Source: Chrysogorgia sp. JL179-B06
Taxonomy: Eukaryota; Cnidaria; Anthozoa; Scleralcyonacea; Chrysogorgiidae
Assembly (NCBI GenBank): GCA_035772405.1
Contig: JAYKKM010000470.1
Coordinates: forward strand, 62,001 to 126,000
Direction of reading: 5' to 3'
DNA length: 64,000 nucleotides
Made by a program: the position numbers and the translations under genes. Below the pieces are notes generated by a model. That model had not been told where the DNA came from. It did not search any database and was given only the letters and a program-made list of their open reading frames with translations. Positions 50,125-62,112 of the stretch are shown piece by piece; the stretch's first letter is position 1, and each line of letters opens with the position of its first letter.

Positions 50125-51195
50125 ACGTGTAGGTTTTGGTCTACGAAATGCAAAGAGTGCTCAACAACATATAGTTAGAGCAAATAATAGATTTTCGCTT
50201 ACCTCAAAACTGGTCTGCTACAACTTGTTTCATCTGTAAAAACGCATTAAACTCCTTTCGTCAGATGAGCAAACTTTTCAGGAATCTGCACCCTTATATC
50301 AGAACGCGCTTAGGCACAGCAACTTTAATCATGAACTTAGCTACACTCATGATACACCGCAACGACCACGTAGGAATAGGCAACGCAATATCATTTGGTT
50401 CAACCCACCATTTAGCAAGAGTGTCAGCACTAACATAGGACGTAATTTCCTTAGCCTAATTGACAAACATTTCCCTCCGCACCACAAGCTCCATAAGATT
50501 TTTAACAGAAATACAGTTAAAGTAAGTTACAGCTGCATGAACAATGTTAAGTCAATAATCACTAAGCACAATGCACGCATAGCTAGGAACATCAAACCGC
50601 AGGATAGGGACGCTACTAATTGCAGTTGTAGAGAGAACACCATTTGCCCGCTTCAAGAACAATGCATGACTAGAGACATAGTATACAAAGCAACAGTGAC
50701 AGTAAACATCACAAACGAAATAAAACACTACATTGGTATGACTGCAACCACATTCAAAGAGCGATTGGCCAACCACACTAAATCTTTTCAACATAAAAAG
50801 CATGAAAAATGACACCGAACTTTCGAAATATATTTGGACATTGAAAGAAAACAATAAAGATTTCAGTATTAATTGGCAAATTCTAAAACATTCTATTTCG
50901 TACACAGGAGGATCAAAACGATGCAATTTATGTTTAGAAGAAAAATTTTGTATTTTAAAAGAAAAAAATAAGAATAGTTTACTCAACAAAAGAGCGGAAA
51001 TAATTTCACAGTGTCGTCATCGTAATAAATTTCGCGTAATCAACGCAAACAAAGCCATGACCTCATGCTTTGTCCCCCACATACGCCCCCACTTTCCGGC
51101 AGAAAGCCTATAAATAAGCGGTCATCCCTTTCGATATTGTCACTGCCTGAAGATTCTTTTACAGATGAAACAAGTTGTAGCAGACCAGTTTTGAG
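50125..51195 (+). mobile_element. Penelope-like element 3, 3' part
   Basis: An inverted terminal fragment (50125-50250) is followed by the end of the RT-endonuclease frame. RNRQRNIIWFNPPFSK near 50390 leads to a Cys-rich linker (CSCRENTICPLQEQC) and the GIY-YIG domain (IVYKATVTVN then HYIGMTATTFKERLANHTKSF) to 50812. A frameshift near 50805 leads into TELSKYIWTLKENN and KRCNLCLEEKFCIL to 51113. The terminal CTGAAGA hammerhead-like sequence follows. RT and N-terminus are absent. Confidence 0.82.
51146..51191 (+). ncRNA. Hammerhead-like motif, CTGAAGA type
   Basis: CTGAAGA (N7 = A is allowed), a weak stem II, GAAAC, a short stem III (ACAA/TTGT) and a GTA triplet, with stem I CTGC/GCAG. Stem II is only about 3 bp, so activity is uncertain. 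Similar sequences recur at 54190-54305 and 58180-58220. Confidence 0.5.
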
Positions 51196-51206
51196 GTAAG
51201 CGAAAA

Positions 51207-51208
<2 letters not shown>

Positions 51209-51252
<44 letters not shown>

Positions 51253-51335
51253 TATATATATATATAGATATATATATATAGATATATATATATATAGATA
51301 TATATATATAGATATATATATATAGATATATATAC
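51209..51335. repeat. (TATAGA)n / (TA)n tract
   Basis: Follows Penelope element 3. Confidence 0.92.
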
Positions 51336-51419
51336 ATGAAAGTATACAATGTGCCCTACCGGCTATCACCATAATGGCTTTATGGTAACTGTGGACTTGG
51401 GACCCACTATGTACGGCTT

Positions 51420-51725
51420 ATATATATAGATATATATATATATAGATATATATATATATATAGATATATAGATATATAGATATATAGATATATAGATATA
51501 TAGATATATATATATAGATATATATAGATATATATAGATATATAGATATATAGATATATATAGATATATAGATATATATAGATATATAGATATATAGATA
51601 TATAGATATATAGATATATAGATATATATATATATATATATATATAGATAGATATATAGATATATAGATATATATAGATATATATAGATATATATAGATA
51701 TATATAGATATATATAGATATATAT

Positions 51726-51818
<93 letters not shown>

Positions 51819-51841
51819 TTACCATATATATTATATATTAT
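51420..51841. repeat. (TATAGA)n / (TA)n tract
   Basis: About 420 bases of TATATAGA units ending in pure (TA)n. Confidence 0.95.
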
Positions 51842-52062
51842 ATATATTATATGATTACCAGTGGTGTTTTTTATATCAAAAGTCAGGCAATTTCTGTCTC
51901 ACTTGGGCAAAACGTTCTCCGCCCCCTATAAATTTGTGCCTGTATGCCTGATAGGTTGTGTGTTTTAATTCTGACTCAGGTAAAGTAGAATTTTTCTATT
52001 TAACTGATATAGTTTAAATTGAATATTGTTCATGTTCCCATCTGAAATTCTTTTAATTTTAG

Positions 52063-52176
52063 ATAATGGTAACAGACAAGCACAAAATACCAGACACCAA
52101 ACTAGTTGTAAAGATTCTCTATGGATAGCAATATATTTTGTGATCTATTTAAACCTCTGGAAGTCAAATTGTCAAG
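52063..52176 (+). CDS. Possible exon, weak
   Basis: Open between a TTTAG acceptor and a GTAATT donor, reading NGNRQAQNTRHQTSCKDSLW and onward. No homology is recognised. Confidence 0.22.
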
Positions 52177-53750
52177 GTAATTATACCCATTCACTCCTCT
52201 GAACACAACATTTGTAGTGTTTGTTATTTTACTCTGGCTAATGCCAGACAATTTTACTCATAAAGGGAGAGCTCCTATAAAGTCAGGGTTGAAAATGTTA
52301 AATGAATGTCTTTGGCATTACTAGGAATTTAATTATTATGGAAACCAATGATACATGGCATGAACTAGCCTGCATTCCGTTTTGCAAGGCTCAGCACGCA
52401 GAAGAATGGGGCTATGTTGATTTAAGAAAACTGGTCAAAAGATATGCACTAAATAAGCTTTTGCCGCCTTATAAATCTTGTTAAACTGTAAACAAATTTT
52501 GCAATCAAACAGATTTTGCAATGCAAGTTTCTCAGGAAAATAATCAAACTATATGTATTCAATATAAAATGACTAAAACAGTCGTTGCTCTGGGGCAATA
52601 TAATCAGTGTTCATTTAAGCTGAAGAAGGCAATGCTTTTGAGGATGTGAATGTATCAAAATATGTATATGATGTAAATTAAGGCAGAGAAATATGAAATT
52701 TGGCAACTTATGCTCACAAAGAGGCCATAAATAAAATGTGCATCTGTAATTTAGTTAACCTGGCATAGATTTTGAAGAAGGGCAATTCCATGTTTAAATG
52801 CACTTTTTGTGATTTCTCAAGTTAAGCAAGGGCCCTTAGTGGCTAAGGATATTTTATCCTCTTTATGCTTTTTATCTATAAAAATGTCTAACTGTATTGC
52901 TAACATCCAAATACAGTGTTGTAATTCTTCAAATTGACCTCTACATAGTTACAATTTTACATGTAATTAAGGTTTTTACACAACATTTACAATGTTTGCA
53001 TGCTATGCTTAAAAAGAAAAAAGCAGTATTTTGGTTGATTGTTGAAAATATTATAATGGTTAAATTTGTTTTAAATCCAATCCCCTATCAAATTGGGTAA
53101 CTTTGGGACCAAATATTACTAAAGAAGAAGCATAAGAGACTAAAGTGTAATGTCCGTTACGGCTTCTATGTAATGTCGTTACACATAAATTTATAATTTA
53201 TTCTACAAATAGTTGAACATGTATCCTATAGGTACAGATATATTTAAAGTATGTATATATAGATTTACACTTCATGTGTTTTATTGCGATAATCATTATA
53301 ATTGAGAAGGTAATTTTGTTTGAAAAGAGTCAAAATAGGCATGTCTTTTCTGGAGTAATGTCCGTTACACAATTGTATTTGTTGATATTCGAGATTGGGC
53401 GAAATATTTCTAAAAATTATTCAGTTGTACATCACCTTTTGTTATTCAATTATTGAAATCTCCAATTTATTACAAAATGACAGTGAAAGTGGAAAAAATA
53501 TATTTACTTATTTCCCAACATTTGCCAAACCCTGTAATGTCCGTTACCTGGAATTGCCCAGAAGACACTCCTACAACCCCTTGGCTGATGCTATATATTA
53601 TTATTATTATATAGTGTTAGCACTTTTTCTATAGTATAATTATCTACTATGAACTCAATTTCCTCATCTGTTAATTTACTCATAGTTTTTCCAGATCTTT
53701 CTAGTATATCCATTCACCATGGTTAACATGTTTTTTCATAATGATATAAA
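52177..53750. other. AT-rich sequence without recognised gene
   Basis: I see no coding or repeat feature I can name. The phrase AATGTCCGTTAC occurs three times (about 53148, 53358, 53537), which may mark a decayed repeat. Confidence 0.35.
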
Positions 53751-53751
53751 G

Positions 53752-53880
53752 CAAGCGTGCACTGATATAAGTTTTCATTGGTACAAGCTTTTGGCTGTCA
53801 GACTACAGCGTAAAGCTTGTACCAATAAAAACTTATATCAGTGAACACTTGCTTTATATCAGTGAACACTTGCTTTATAT
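53752..53880. repeat. Inverted repeat
   Basis: Arms of about 38 bases (CACTGATATAAGTTTTCATT, GGTACAAGCTTT) face their complements with a short loop. The end of the right arm is partly duplicated (TGAACACTTGCTTTATATC twice). Confidence 0.65.
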
Positions 53881-53917
53881 CATGTTTAAACCTGATATCG
53901 GCTCGTATATCTTTTCT

Positions 53918-53951
<34 letters not shown>

Positions 53952-53955
<4 letters not shown>

Positions 53956-54139
53956 AGAGTGCTGCGTAGACAGTGTTTTTGAATGTATAGCAAAGTGAAA
54001 AGGTGGTAAACTGCCAAGAATTTAGTGACGAGATACTGACGTTTCGAGCGGAGCCCTTCATCAGAGAAAGACCAAGCTCCGCTCGAAACGTCAGTATCTC
54101 GTCACTAAATTCTTGGCAGTTTACCGCCTTTTCACTTTG

Positions 54140-54190
<51 letters not shown>

Positions 54191-54312
54191 CGCTTACCTC
54201 AAAACTGGTCTGCTACAACTTGTTTCATCTGTAAAAGAATCTTCAGGTCACTGCCTGAAGATTCTTTTACAGATGAAACAAGTTGTAGCAGACCAGTTTT
54301 GAGGTAAGCGAA
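53952..54312. mobile_element. Two palindromic Penelope terminal repeats
   Basis: 53979-54143 is an inverted pair of the terminal region of element 1 (GAGATACTGACGTTTCGAGC and its complement). 54184-54312 is an inverted pair of the element 3 terminus with the CTGAAGA motif. Both abut (TA)n tracts. Such tail-to-tail ends are a known feature of Penelope insertions. Confidence 0.75.
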
Positions 54313-54398
54313 AATCTATTATTTGCTCTAACTATATGTTGTTGAGCACTCTTTGCATTTCGTAGACCAAAACCTACACGTATATATATATATATATA

Positions 54399-55211
54399 CC
54401 GGGTGACCCAAAAAAAAGTACTCCGGTTTGATTCATAATAACTTCTAAACGAGTGAAGCTATTAAACTGAAATAACTTTCATTAGATAGATGGAAGACTA
54501 ACTTAGATTTTGAAATATGACAGTTGTATTTTACTTAAAAATTCACGGAGATATTAATGTTCAAACTCGGTAGCATATTTCTGGATGTGTCTAAAATATG
54601 CAAAAAACGCCGTATCAAATTCTTAATGTTGGATGTCTCTGGGGAGTTGCATGTTATGTCTTATGGAGTTATGGTTTGATTGTGTTTCATTCTGAGTTTA
54701 TTCTGAACATGAACAAATTTGGAATGTACCACATGATCAGCAACCGTAGAATTTAGAAGAGCTTCGCAGCATGCCGTAATCTAGAACAACGAATGATCCA
54801 TGACTCCTTCGACGCAATGGTGTCACGGGCTAGGCAGTGCATTCGTGCTAGAGGACACGCGATTCCGAACGAATAAATCTTGCTTGTATTTTGTAAATAA
54901 TAATAATTCGTTTCATAATAAACAATTTGTCAAGTGTCATTTATTTACTGCTAATAGTGCGTGTTTCAGTTGAGCAAAGCTTGATTAATATTTGATACGG
55001 CGTTTTTTGCATATTTTAGACACATCCAGAAATATGCTACCGAGTTTGAACATTAATATCTCCGTGAATTTTTAAGTAAAATACAACTGTCATATTTCAA
55101 AATCTAAGTTAGTCTTCCATCTATCTAATGAAAGTTATTTCAGTTTAATAGCTTCACTCGTTTAGAAGTTATTATGAATCAAACCGGAGTACTTTTGTTT
55201 GGGTCACCCGG
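54399..55211. mobile_element. Mariner-like non-autonomous element, 813 bp
   Basis: Terminal repeats of 222 bases starting CCGGGTGACCC differ at about one position by eye and are flanked by TA inside a (TA)n tract, the canonical Tc1/mariner target. The centre keeps a plus-strand remnant resembling a transposase C-terminus (RMIHDSFDAMVSRARQCIRA, stop near 54877). Too short to be autonomous. Confidence 0.88.
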
Positions 55212-55394
55212 TATATATATATATAGTGAAAGTGGTCTTACCTCAAAAATGTTGCCGCTTTAGCATTCCATAGTAATTACCTGGGTTGAAACGTAATCAG
55301 CTAGGTTGAAACAGATTGACCTAAAATACAAATTTACCTACAACATATTATATATATATAAAAAATAAAATATTTTATTTTTGGTTCTTTATAG

Positions 55395-55679
55395 GTTAAC
55401 CCGTGCAGAGCAATCACCATACAAAGGGGCGATGGTGACTTTGAGCTTCGGAAAACTCATAATCATGCTGGCGAAGTTGGGGCTATCCATGCTGCGAAAA
55501 TAATATCACAATTAAAGAGGGAAGCTGTGGCAAACCTGTTCAAACCTGCATCAGCCATTGTTAACAAGGTCCTGCTAGAGGAAATGACAGATGCCCCTTG
55601 TCCAAGTCTGCCCAACCCAACAAATCAAAAAATTTTTAGAGCAATCGGAGTGTTATTTCAAAAGTTATCACTGTGTTGA
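55395..55679 (+). CDS. FLYWCH-like exon ending in a satellite
   Basis: Acceptor TTATAG, then 94 residues: CRAITIQRGDGDFELRKTHN and HAGEVGAIHAAKIISQLKRE fit the end of a FLYWCH zinc finger (final TH-x-H) and the helical segment after it. The frame runs into the first unit of the 164-bp satellite and stops at 55677-55679. Either the true donor is upstream or the satellite supplies the C-terminus. Confidence 0.55.
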   Translation, partial: VNPCRAITIQRGDGDFELRKTHNHAGEVGAIHAAKIISQLKREAVANLFKPASAIVNKVLLEEMTDAPCPSLPNPTNQKIFRAIGVLFQKLSLC

Positions 55680-56340
55680 GTGAGAAAAACACTTTTTCGA
55701 GAAAAAGTGTTTTTCTCCCAAATTTGACGCAAAAAGTGAAATTTGCTGCAAATTAACCAAAATATGCTGCCTTAGGCGTAGAACGGAATAAAACCATTTT
55801 TAGAGCAATCGGAGTGTTATTTCAAAAGTTATCACTGTGTTGAGTGAGAAAAACACTTTTTCGAGAAAAAGTGTTTTTCTCCCAAATTTGACGCAAAAAG
55901 TGAAATTTGCTGCAAATTAACCAAAATATGCTGTCTTAGGCGTAGAACGGAATAAAGCCATTTTTAGAGCAATCGGAGTGTTATTTCAAAAGTTATCACT
56001 GTGTTGAGTGAGAAAAACACTTTTTCGAGAAAAAGTGTTTTTCTCCCAAATTTGACGCAAAAAGGAAATTTGCTGCAAATTAACCAAAATATGATGTCTT
56101 AGGCGTAGATCGGAATAAAACCATTTTTAGAGCAATCGGAGTGTTATTTCAAAATTTATCACTGTGTTGAGTGAGAAAAACACTTTTTCGAGAAAAAGTG
56201 TTTTTCTCCCAAATTTGACGCAAAAAGTGAAATTTGCTGCAAATTAACCAAAATATGCTGTCTTAGGCGTAGAACGGAATAAAACCATTTTTAGAGCAAT
56301 CGGAGTGTTATTTCAAAAGTCATCACTGTGTTGAGTGAGA
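55635..56340. repeat. 164-bp tandem satellite with internal hairpin
   Basis: GAGCAATCGGAGTG recurs at 55639, 55803, 55967, 56130 and 56294, so the period is 163-164 bases with four full units and a partial one. Each full unit contains a near-perfect palindrome GAGAAAAACACTTTTT...CTC with a 17-bp stem and a tiny loop. Confidence 0.93.
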
Positions 56341-56383
56341 ACCATGGGTCAAGAAGACATCGACCAACGTCTTTGACGTTACG

Positions 56384-57475
56384 ATGGGTAGTTATGATGG
56401 GGCGGAGACTTGTGAGTTGGTTGGAGCATTTCTCTTACATCAAATAACCGTGAAATATGGCAATGCATTTGGCCTCTACAGGGACGACGGCCTTGGGATT
56501 TCTAAAGAACCACCTCGCAAGATTGAACTAATTAAAAAAGACCTCTGCGCCATTTTTAAAGACCATGGACTTAAAATCACAATTGAAGCCAACAAAAAAA
56601 CAGTTAATTTTCTCGACGTCACTTTAAACTTAAACAACGGGAAATACATGCCGTATGCCAAACCTAATAACGTGCCCAAATATGTCCATAGTAAATCCAA
56701 CCATCCACCTGCAATTTTAAAGAACATACCAGAATCTATCAACAAGCGCCTTTCCGAAACATCATCCGACGAAGAGTCCTTCAACAAAGCCGCACCTCAG
56801 TACCAAGAAAGCATAAATAAAAGTGGATATAACCACAAGCTCAAGTTTACAACACCCCAAACCAATAACCAGAGGAGAAATCGAACTAGAAATATTATTT
56901 GGTACAATCCACCGTACAGCAGAAATGTGGCTTCAAACATCGGGCAAGAATTTCTCAAAATAATTGATGAAGAATTCCCAAAAGACCAGGTACTGAGTAA
57001 AATTTTCAATAGAAATACAGTTAAGATAAGCTATGGCTGCATGACCAATGTCAAGCAATCGATTGACGGACAAAATAAATCTAACATCGCTAAGAGTAGT
57101 CAAAATGAGCTTCAGAAGAAAGAATGTAACTGCAGAAAACAAAACGAATGCCCTTTGTCTGGACAATGCCTAAGTGAATCGGTAATATATCAAGCTACAG
57201 TGACTACCAATGATGGCAAACCGGAAGAAACATACATAGGACTCACAGCCAACACATTTAAGACCAGATTCAATAACCATAAAGCATCGTTCAAAAATGA
57301 AACCAAGAAATCAAGCACAGAACTTAGCAAACACATTCAGATGCAACCTATGTTTATGGGAAAAGTTTTTTATAATTTGTAAACCTAGGCTTTCAACTTT
57401 AAATAAGCGCAATGAACTCGTGACCGCTTGCCGACATTCTAACAAATTCACCCTGAGAAACTCTGTAACATAGGC
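56384..57475 (+). pseudogene. Penelope-like element 4: RT C-terminus + GIY-YIG endonuclease
   Basis: 332 open residues from 56384: the RT catalytic YRDDGLG, NFLDVTLNLNNGKYMPYAKP, RTRNIIWYNPPYSRNVASN, KISYGCMTNV, a Cys-rich linker CNCRKQNECPLSGQC, and the GIY-YIG domain (VIYQATVTTND, YIGLTANTFKTRFNNHKASF). A deletion near 57338 changes frame, and the C-terminal tail (CNLCLWEKFFIICK, TACRHSNKFTL) continues to a stop at about 57473. The RT N-terminus is missing. Confidence 0.88.
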
Positions 57476-57697
57476 TCTTAGACTTGTACTTAATATATGT
57501 TTTTATTATAGAAATTTTATGATAGAACTTTTATTGATGTTTTTTAAAACATTTCTTAAGTATTTTTACCGCATATTTGTTTTTATTACTGAATTTTTAA
57601 TTGTACAATATTCACACTAGGGGTTTGACCATTGTTTTATCTCATTATCATAGGCTCACTTTCCTGTTGTATATATAAACATGTTATTAGTTATTAG

Positions 57698-57756
57698 GCA
57701 TTTATATCTGATGAGTGCAGCACCGTGTGCACGAAACTGACCAGTAATAAAAATGC
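57698..57756 (+). ncRNA. Hammerhead ribozyme (class 3)
   Basis: CTGATGAG (57708-57715), stem II GTGCA/TGCAC with an 8-base loop, GAAA, stem III ACTG/CAGT closed by AC, and the cleavage triplet GTA ending at 57746. Stem I is GCATTTATAT (57698-57707) with ATAAAAATGC (57747-57756), one or two mismatches. It lies in the 3' tail of Penelope element 4. Confidence 0.85.
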
Positions 57757-57857
57757 GTAAGTGAAAACCTTCGTCTCCTTTATTTTACCTTTATTTATGC
57801 TCTGGACTAGTTTCATTGAGCACTCTGCCAATCAGTATTTGCAAAAAACTTTATATT

Positions 57858-58170
<313 letters not shown>

Positions 58171-58179
58171 CAAAAGTTC

Positions 58180-58220
58180 TCTGCTACTCGGAGTTTCACG
58201 CTATGTGCGATCTTCAGGCA
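58180..58220 (-). ncRNA. Hammerhead-like motif, CTGAAGA type
   Basis: On the minus strand: CTGAAGA, stem II CGC/GCG, GAAAC, stem III ACTC/GAGT, GTA triplet, and stem I TTGC/GCAG (partly paired). Same class as at 51146, belonging to Penelope element 5. Confidence 0.5.
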
Positions 58221-58339
58221 ACTAAAAATTATTCAATAGGGTTCAAAATGGGTGTCATTTTTTTCTTGTGCGGCGTGTGTTCCATAAATAGAATTTGTTT
58301 TCGTGGCGGCAATTTGAAACAAGTTCGGCTCGTTTGTTG

Positions 58340-58575
58340 AGTAGGTTTTCATTTAGATTTTAAGAGTAGATTTTAAGATGCATAGCTTTTCTTCCAAGCA
58401 AAGGTTACATTGCTTTGCTCCACTCTGGTATACGTAGCACGTTTTAAAATTGACCAAAGAGAAGTTGCGTCGACTTTTCTTGAGATCCCAAATGTATTTG
58501 GATAGTTCTGTTTCATTTGAGTGTTTCTCGTCGCGGAAAGATTTTGTATGGTTTCTGTACCGCACTTTGAATTCG
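58340..58575 (-). pseudogene. Penelope-like element 5, end of GIY-YIG endonuclease
   Basis: A minus-strand frame with NHTKSFRDEKHSNETELSKY then KQCNLCLEEKLCIL. It continues the endonuclease whose beginning is at 60905-61020. The LINE between them splits the domain after the YIG motif. Confidence 0.8.
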
Positions 58576-60905
58576 TTAGATAGAAGATAGATAGAATAAC
58601 TTTATTTAACCACGCTGACCCCGTCAACCGAAGCTGATTTCCACAGGGGGCGTGTAAAAAATAGGAATATATACAATAGTTAATATTATTTACAAAATAT
58701 GAGGCACAGTTATAGTGTCCAACAAGCAACAGTATTTACAAAATATGAGATATAGTGTCTAATAAGTAATAACATTTATGAATAAGTAACTATTTACAGT
58801 AATACAGTGTTTGTTTTTGTCACGATTAAAAAATATGAGTAGCAATTTTCTTTTTAAAACAAGAAAGGGATTCACTCTCCCTGATTTCGTTTGGAATAGA
58901 GTTCCATAGGTGAGCACCGTCATACATGAAACTGTTTTTCATATTGTTGGTACGTGGTTGTTGTAAACAAAGACTACTTGAAATGTCTCGAAGTTGATAG
59001 TTTGTCATCTCACTTTTATAAGTAAAAAGGTTAGTGAGTGACTCGGGACCCATTTTGTTCAAAATTTTATACATCATTTTTGCTTTTACCCTTTTTCTCA
59101 TCATTTTAAGTGGCTCCCAGCCCAGGGCATGTAAAGCAATAGAATGATCTATATCATTGCTCATGTTTGTGATAATTCGAGCAGCTCTATTTTGTAGTTT
59201 TTGAAGTCTTTTTTATTGTGTTTCGCCAAACACATCCCACACTTCACAACAATAATCGAAGTATGGGCGAACAATAGCATTATATATGGAGATAAGTGTT
59301 AATATCTTTATCAACAAAAGGTTTGACACGACGGAGGGCAGAGATTCCTGCTGTTATTTTTTTGCAAATATTTTCAGTATTACTCTTCCAAGACAAATGC
59401 TGGTCAATTGTTATTCCAAGCGTTTTGCATTCGTAAACTTGTTTAATTGGTTTATTTTCAATGATAATATTTGGGGGAGCATTTAAAGTACTTTTTATCT
59501 TTGGTTTTGAGCCAATCAACATAAATTCAGTTTTAGCTACATTTAAGCTAAGTTTATTGGCCATCAACCATTTTTTAAGGTTTTCTAAATCAGAATTTAC
59601 TGCAATTTCAATATCAGCAATCGAGTCTCCAGAAGCTGTAAGATTTGTATCATCAGCAAAAAGCCGAGGTTTTGTATTATTAAGACAATGTGGTAGGTCA
59701 TTAATATACAATAAAAATAATAGTGGTCCTAAGATAGAACCTTGAGGTACACCACATCTGATCGAACGTTCTGATGAGACAAATCCATTAATTTGGCACT
59801 TCTGGCTTCGATTTGTTAGATATGATTTTAGCAAGGAAAGAGCCTGTCCTTTTATTCCATAGAACTCCAACTTTTTCAATAGAATTTGATGATCAACTGT
59901 ATCAAATACTTTTTTTAAGTCAATGAAAACTACTAGTTTAAACATTTTTCTGTCTAAATTCACATACCAGTCATTTGTACAGTCCAGTAATGCTGTAGCT
60001 GTAGAGCGAGATTTCCGAAAACCAAATTGGGAATTACTTAGCAGTCCAAATTCAGTTAAATAATTGTACAGTTGATCATACAGAATTCGTTCCATGATCT
60101 TGCTTATGGCAGGCAAAACTGAAATTGGCCGGAAGTTTCCTGGTATATTTCGATGGCCATTTTTATACAGAGGAGTTACTCTAGCCATTTTCCATTCATT
60201 AGGGGAAGAGGATAGAGTAATAGCCTGATTAAAAATATATGTTAGTGAATCTGCAATAGCAGGTGCAGCTATCTTGATAATTTTACATGAAATCTTATCA
60301 ATGCCAGTGGCTTTATTGCTGGATAGTCCATGCAAGAGGTGGTAAGTATCATTTACACTAATAAGTTTGAATGCAGCAAATTCTGATTTAGCTTTTTCGA
60401 CATATGTCTCAAAATTGTAATTGGACATGCCAATTTTGCTTGCTAAATCAGGGCCAATATTGGAAAAGTATTCATTGAAGCCTTCCGCAATATCTTTTGG
60501 ATTGTTTAAAATATTTCCACCCAAATTGAGTTCAGTCACTACTGGTTGTTTGTTTTGTTTGCCCAGTAAATTGTTTATTGATTTCCAAGCATTTTTTGGA
60601 TTACATTTTAGACCAGCAATTTTCGTGGAATAGTAACTTTTTTTAGCATTTCTTAATTCAATATTTACCTGATTTCTAGTCTTTCTGTAATTTGACCAAT
60701 CAATTTCTAATTTGCTAATAATGGCTTTTCTTTTTAGTTTATCTCTTGTATGTATGAGGTTTTTGATTTTGCTCGTAATCCAAGGAACTTTCTTGGACCT
60801 ATGTTTTTTTCTTTGCAGTGGTGCATGTTTATTTAACACTTCTAGGAAAAGTTCTTTCCAAATTTCCCACATATTTCCAATATATTTCTTTGTTTCGGCG
60901 TTGTC
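58576..60905 (-). mobile_element. 5'-truncated LINE inserted in Penelope element 5
   Basis: Minus strand, with a (TATC)n tail at 58576-58595. The ORF 60935-59280 carries the RT: GIDKISCKIIK, GNFRPISVLPAISKIMERIL, SQFGFRKSRSTATALL, VVFIDLKKVFDTVDHQIL, RCGVPQGSILGPLLFLLYIN and the catalytic FADDTNL. A frameshift near 59285 and a stop near 59220 precede the C-terminal part (59164-58826: ALGWEPLKMMRKRVKAKMMY, HLWNSIPNEIRESESLSCFK). The endonuclease domain is absent. A CR1/L2 or Jockey-type non-LTR element. Confidence 0.9.
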
Positions 60906-61020
60906 TGTTGTTGTTACTTCGGCTTTGTATATCACGTTGGTGGCTAAACAAATTTCTGGAATCGGGCATTCACGGTGGTCAGATTGGGAATATTTTCTCC
61001 CACTTGTGCGGGCGCGTATT
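60905..61020 (-). pseudogene. Penelope-like element 5, start of GIY-YIG endonuclease
   Basis: The minus-strand frame CPIPEICLATNVIYKAEVTT to KKYIG ends exactly at the LINE junction. The same phrases occur in elements 3 and 4. Confidence 0.78.
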
Positions 61021-61480
61021 GTCAGCGCTGTGTGCCATTAGAGTAAGCAAAAAATCAAAGATGGCGGACAATCCGAACACGGCAAACAACAGTGAGCAAA
61101 GTTCTAAATTAAATATAAGGTGCTTTTGGATGTCATCGGAGCGTGGCGAAAGGTTTTGGAATACTTTACTGACAGAGATGAAATTTTCTGTGGAGCGGGA
61201 GTGGATTAAGGCTGTCAGAGGAGCAGAAAATAAGTCAGATTATGGTATGAAATAAATGGATGTCATGGATCCCTTTACTCGAAGAAGTTGTGGGGAATAA
61301 ACTCGAAATAATTGGTCCCTGGCCTTGGTGGATCCATGTTTGAAGGAGGTTGCGAAATCATTTCGCAAAAGCTGTGTCGTTCAAAGGCTACTGGTTTATT
61401 ATTCCCTGGCAAGTGCCACTGAGTGGATACCTCAATTTCATACTTTTTCTTTTGTCTTGACTACAAAACCAAGCAAAATA
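61021..61480. other. Unassigned sequence
   Basis: An open frame to 61255 (MADNPNTANNSEQSSKLNIR, then FWMSSERGERFWNTLLTEMK) begins with an ATG in good context and could be the first exon of a small gene. No homology is recognised. Confidence 0.3.
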
Positions 61481-61489
61481 TTTCGCCTG

Positions 61490-61575
61490 ATTTGAGCGGT
61501 ATTTGAACTCGCACCTTCAAGATACCAGTTCGCTCTCTACCTGTTGAGCTATCAAACCGCATAGTGATTGGAGGC
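61490..61575 (-). mobile_element. tRNA-derived SINE head
   Basis: On the minus strand: GATAGCTCAACAGGTAGAG (box A) and GAGTTCAAATACC (box B-like) in tRNA spacing, with mispaired acceptor stem. It is probably a SINE. Confidence 0.55.
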
Positions 61576-61939
61576 GTGTTTTATTGCATGTAAGTGCATG
61601 AGATATTCTTGTGACAACTTAACACTCATACTGTATCTCAACAGGTTGAGTGGTGAGCTGGTTTCCCAAAGGTTTCCCTTTTGAGTTCAATTATTTTTAT
61701 TGATTTAGCAGTGTAACAAATCATGAAAATGTCCTTATGTTTCTCTGAGGATGATTCTGAAATGAGGATGATTCTGAAACAAGGAAGACATCTAGTTGTG
61801 AAAGGGATAATCTGATTCATGCTTTCACTAAGTGTGGTGGTCTTTTAGTATTTTACTCTGGCCAACACCAGATGGATGAATACATGAAACCGGGCTGGCA
61901 GGGTTATTGGGGTTGACACAATTGATTGTAGGATCTTAG

Positions 61940-62112
61940 GAGGGCTTTCCATTTACACGGTCAGACTGGTTAGTCCGGCAAAATGTACCTCCTCTTGATT
62001 AGGCCCACATTTTCCTGACAGACCAGCCGCACTCCTCAAACGTATCGTGTTCCATTTAGCAAAATATTGCCGGACAGACCGGTCTGACCGTGTAATTGGA
62101 AAGCCCTATTAG
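61940..62112. mobile_element. Short palindromic MITE
   Basis: AGGGCTTTCCATTTACACGG and GGTCAGAC on the left face their complements near 62080-62110. Confidence 0.65.
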
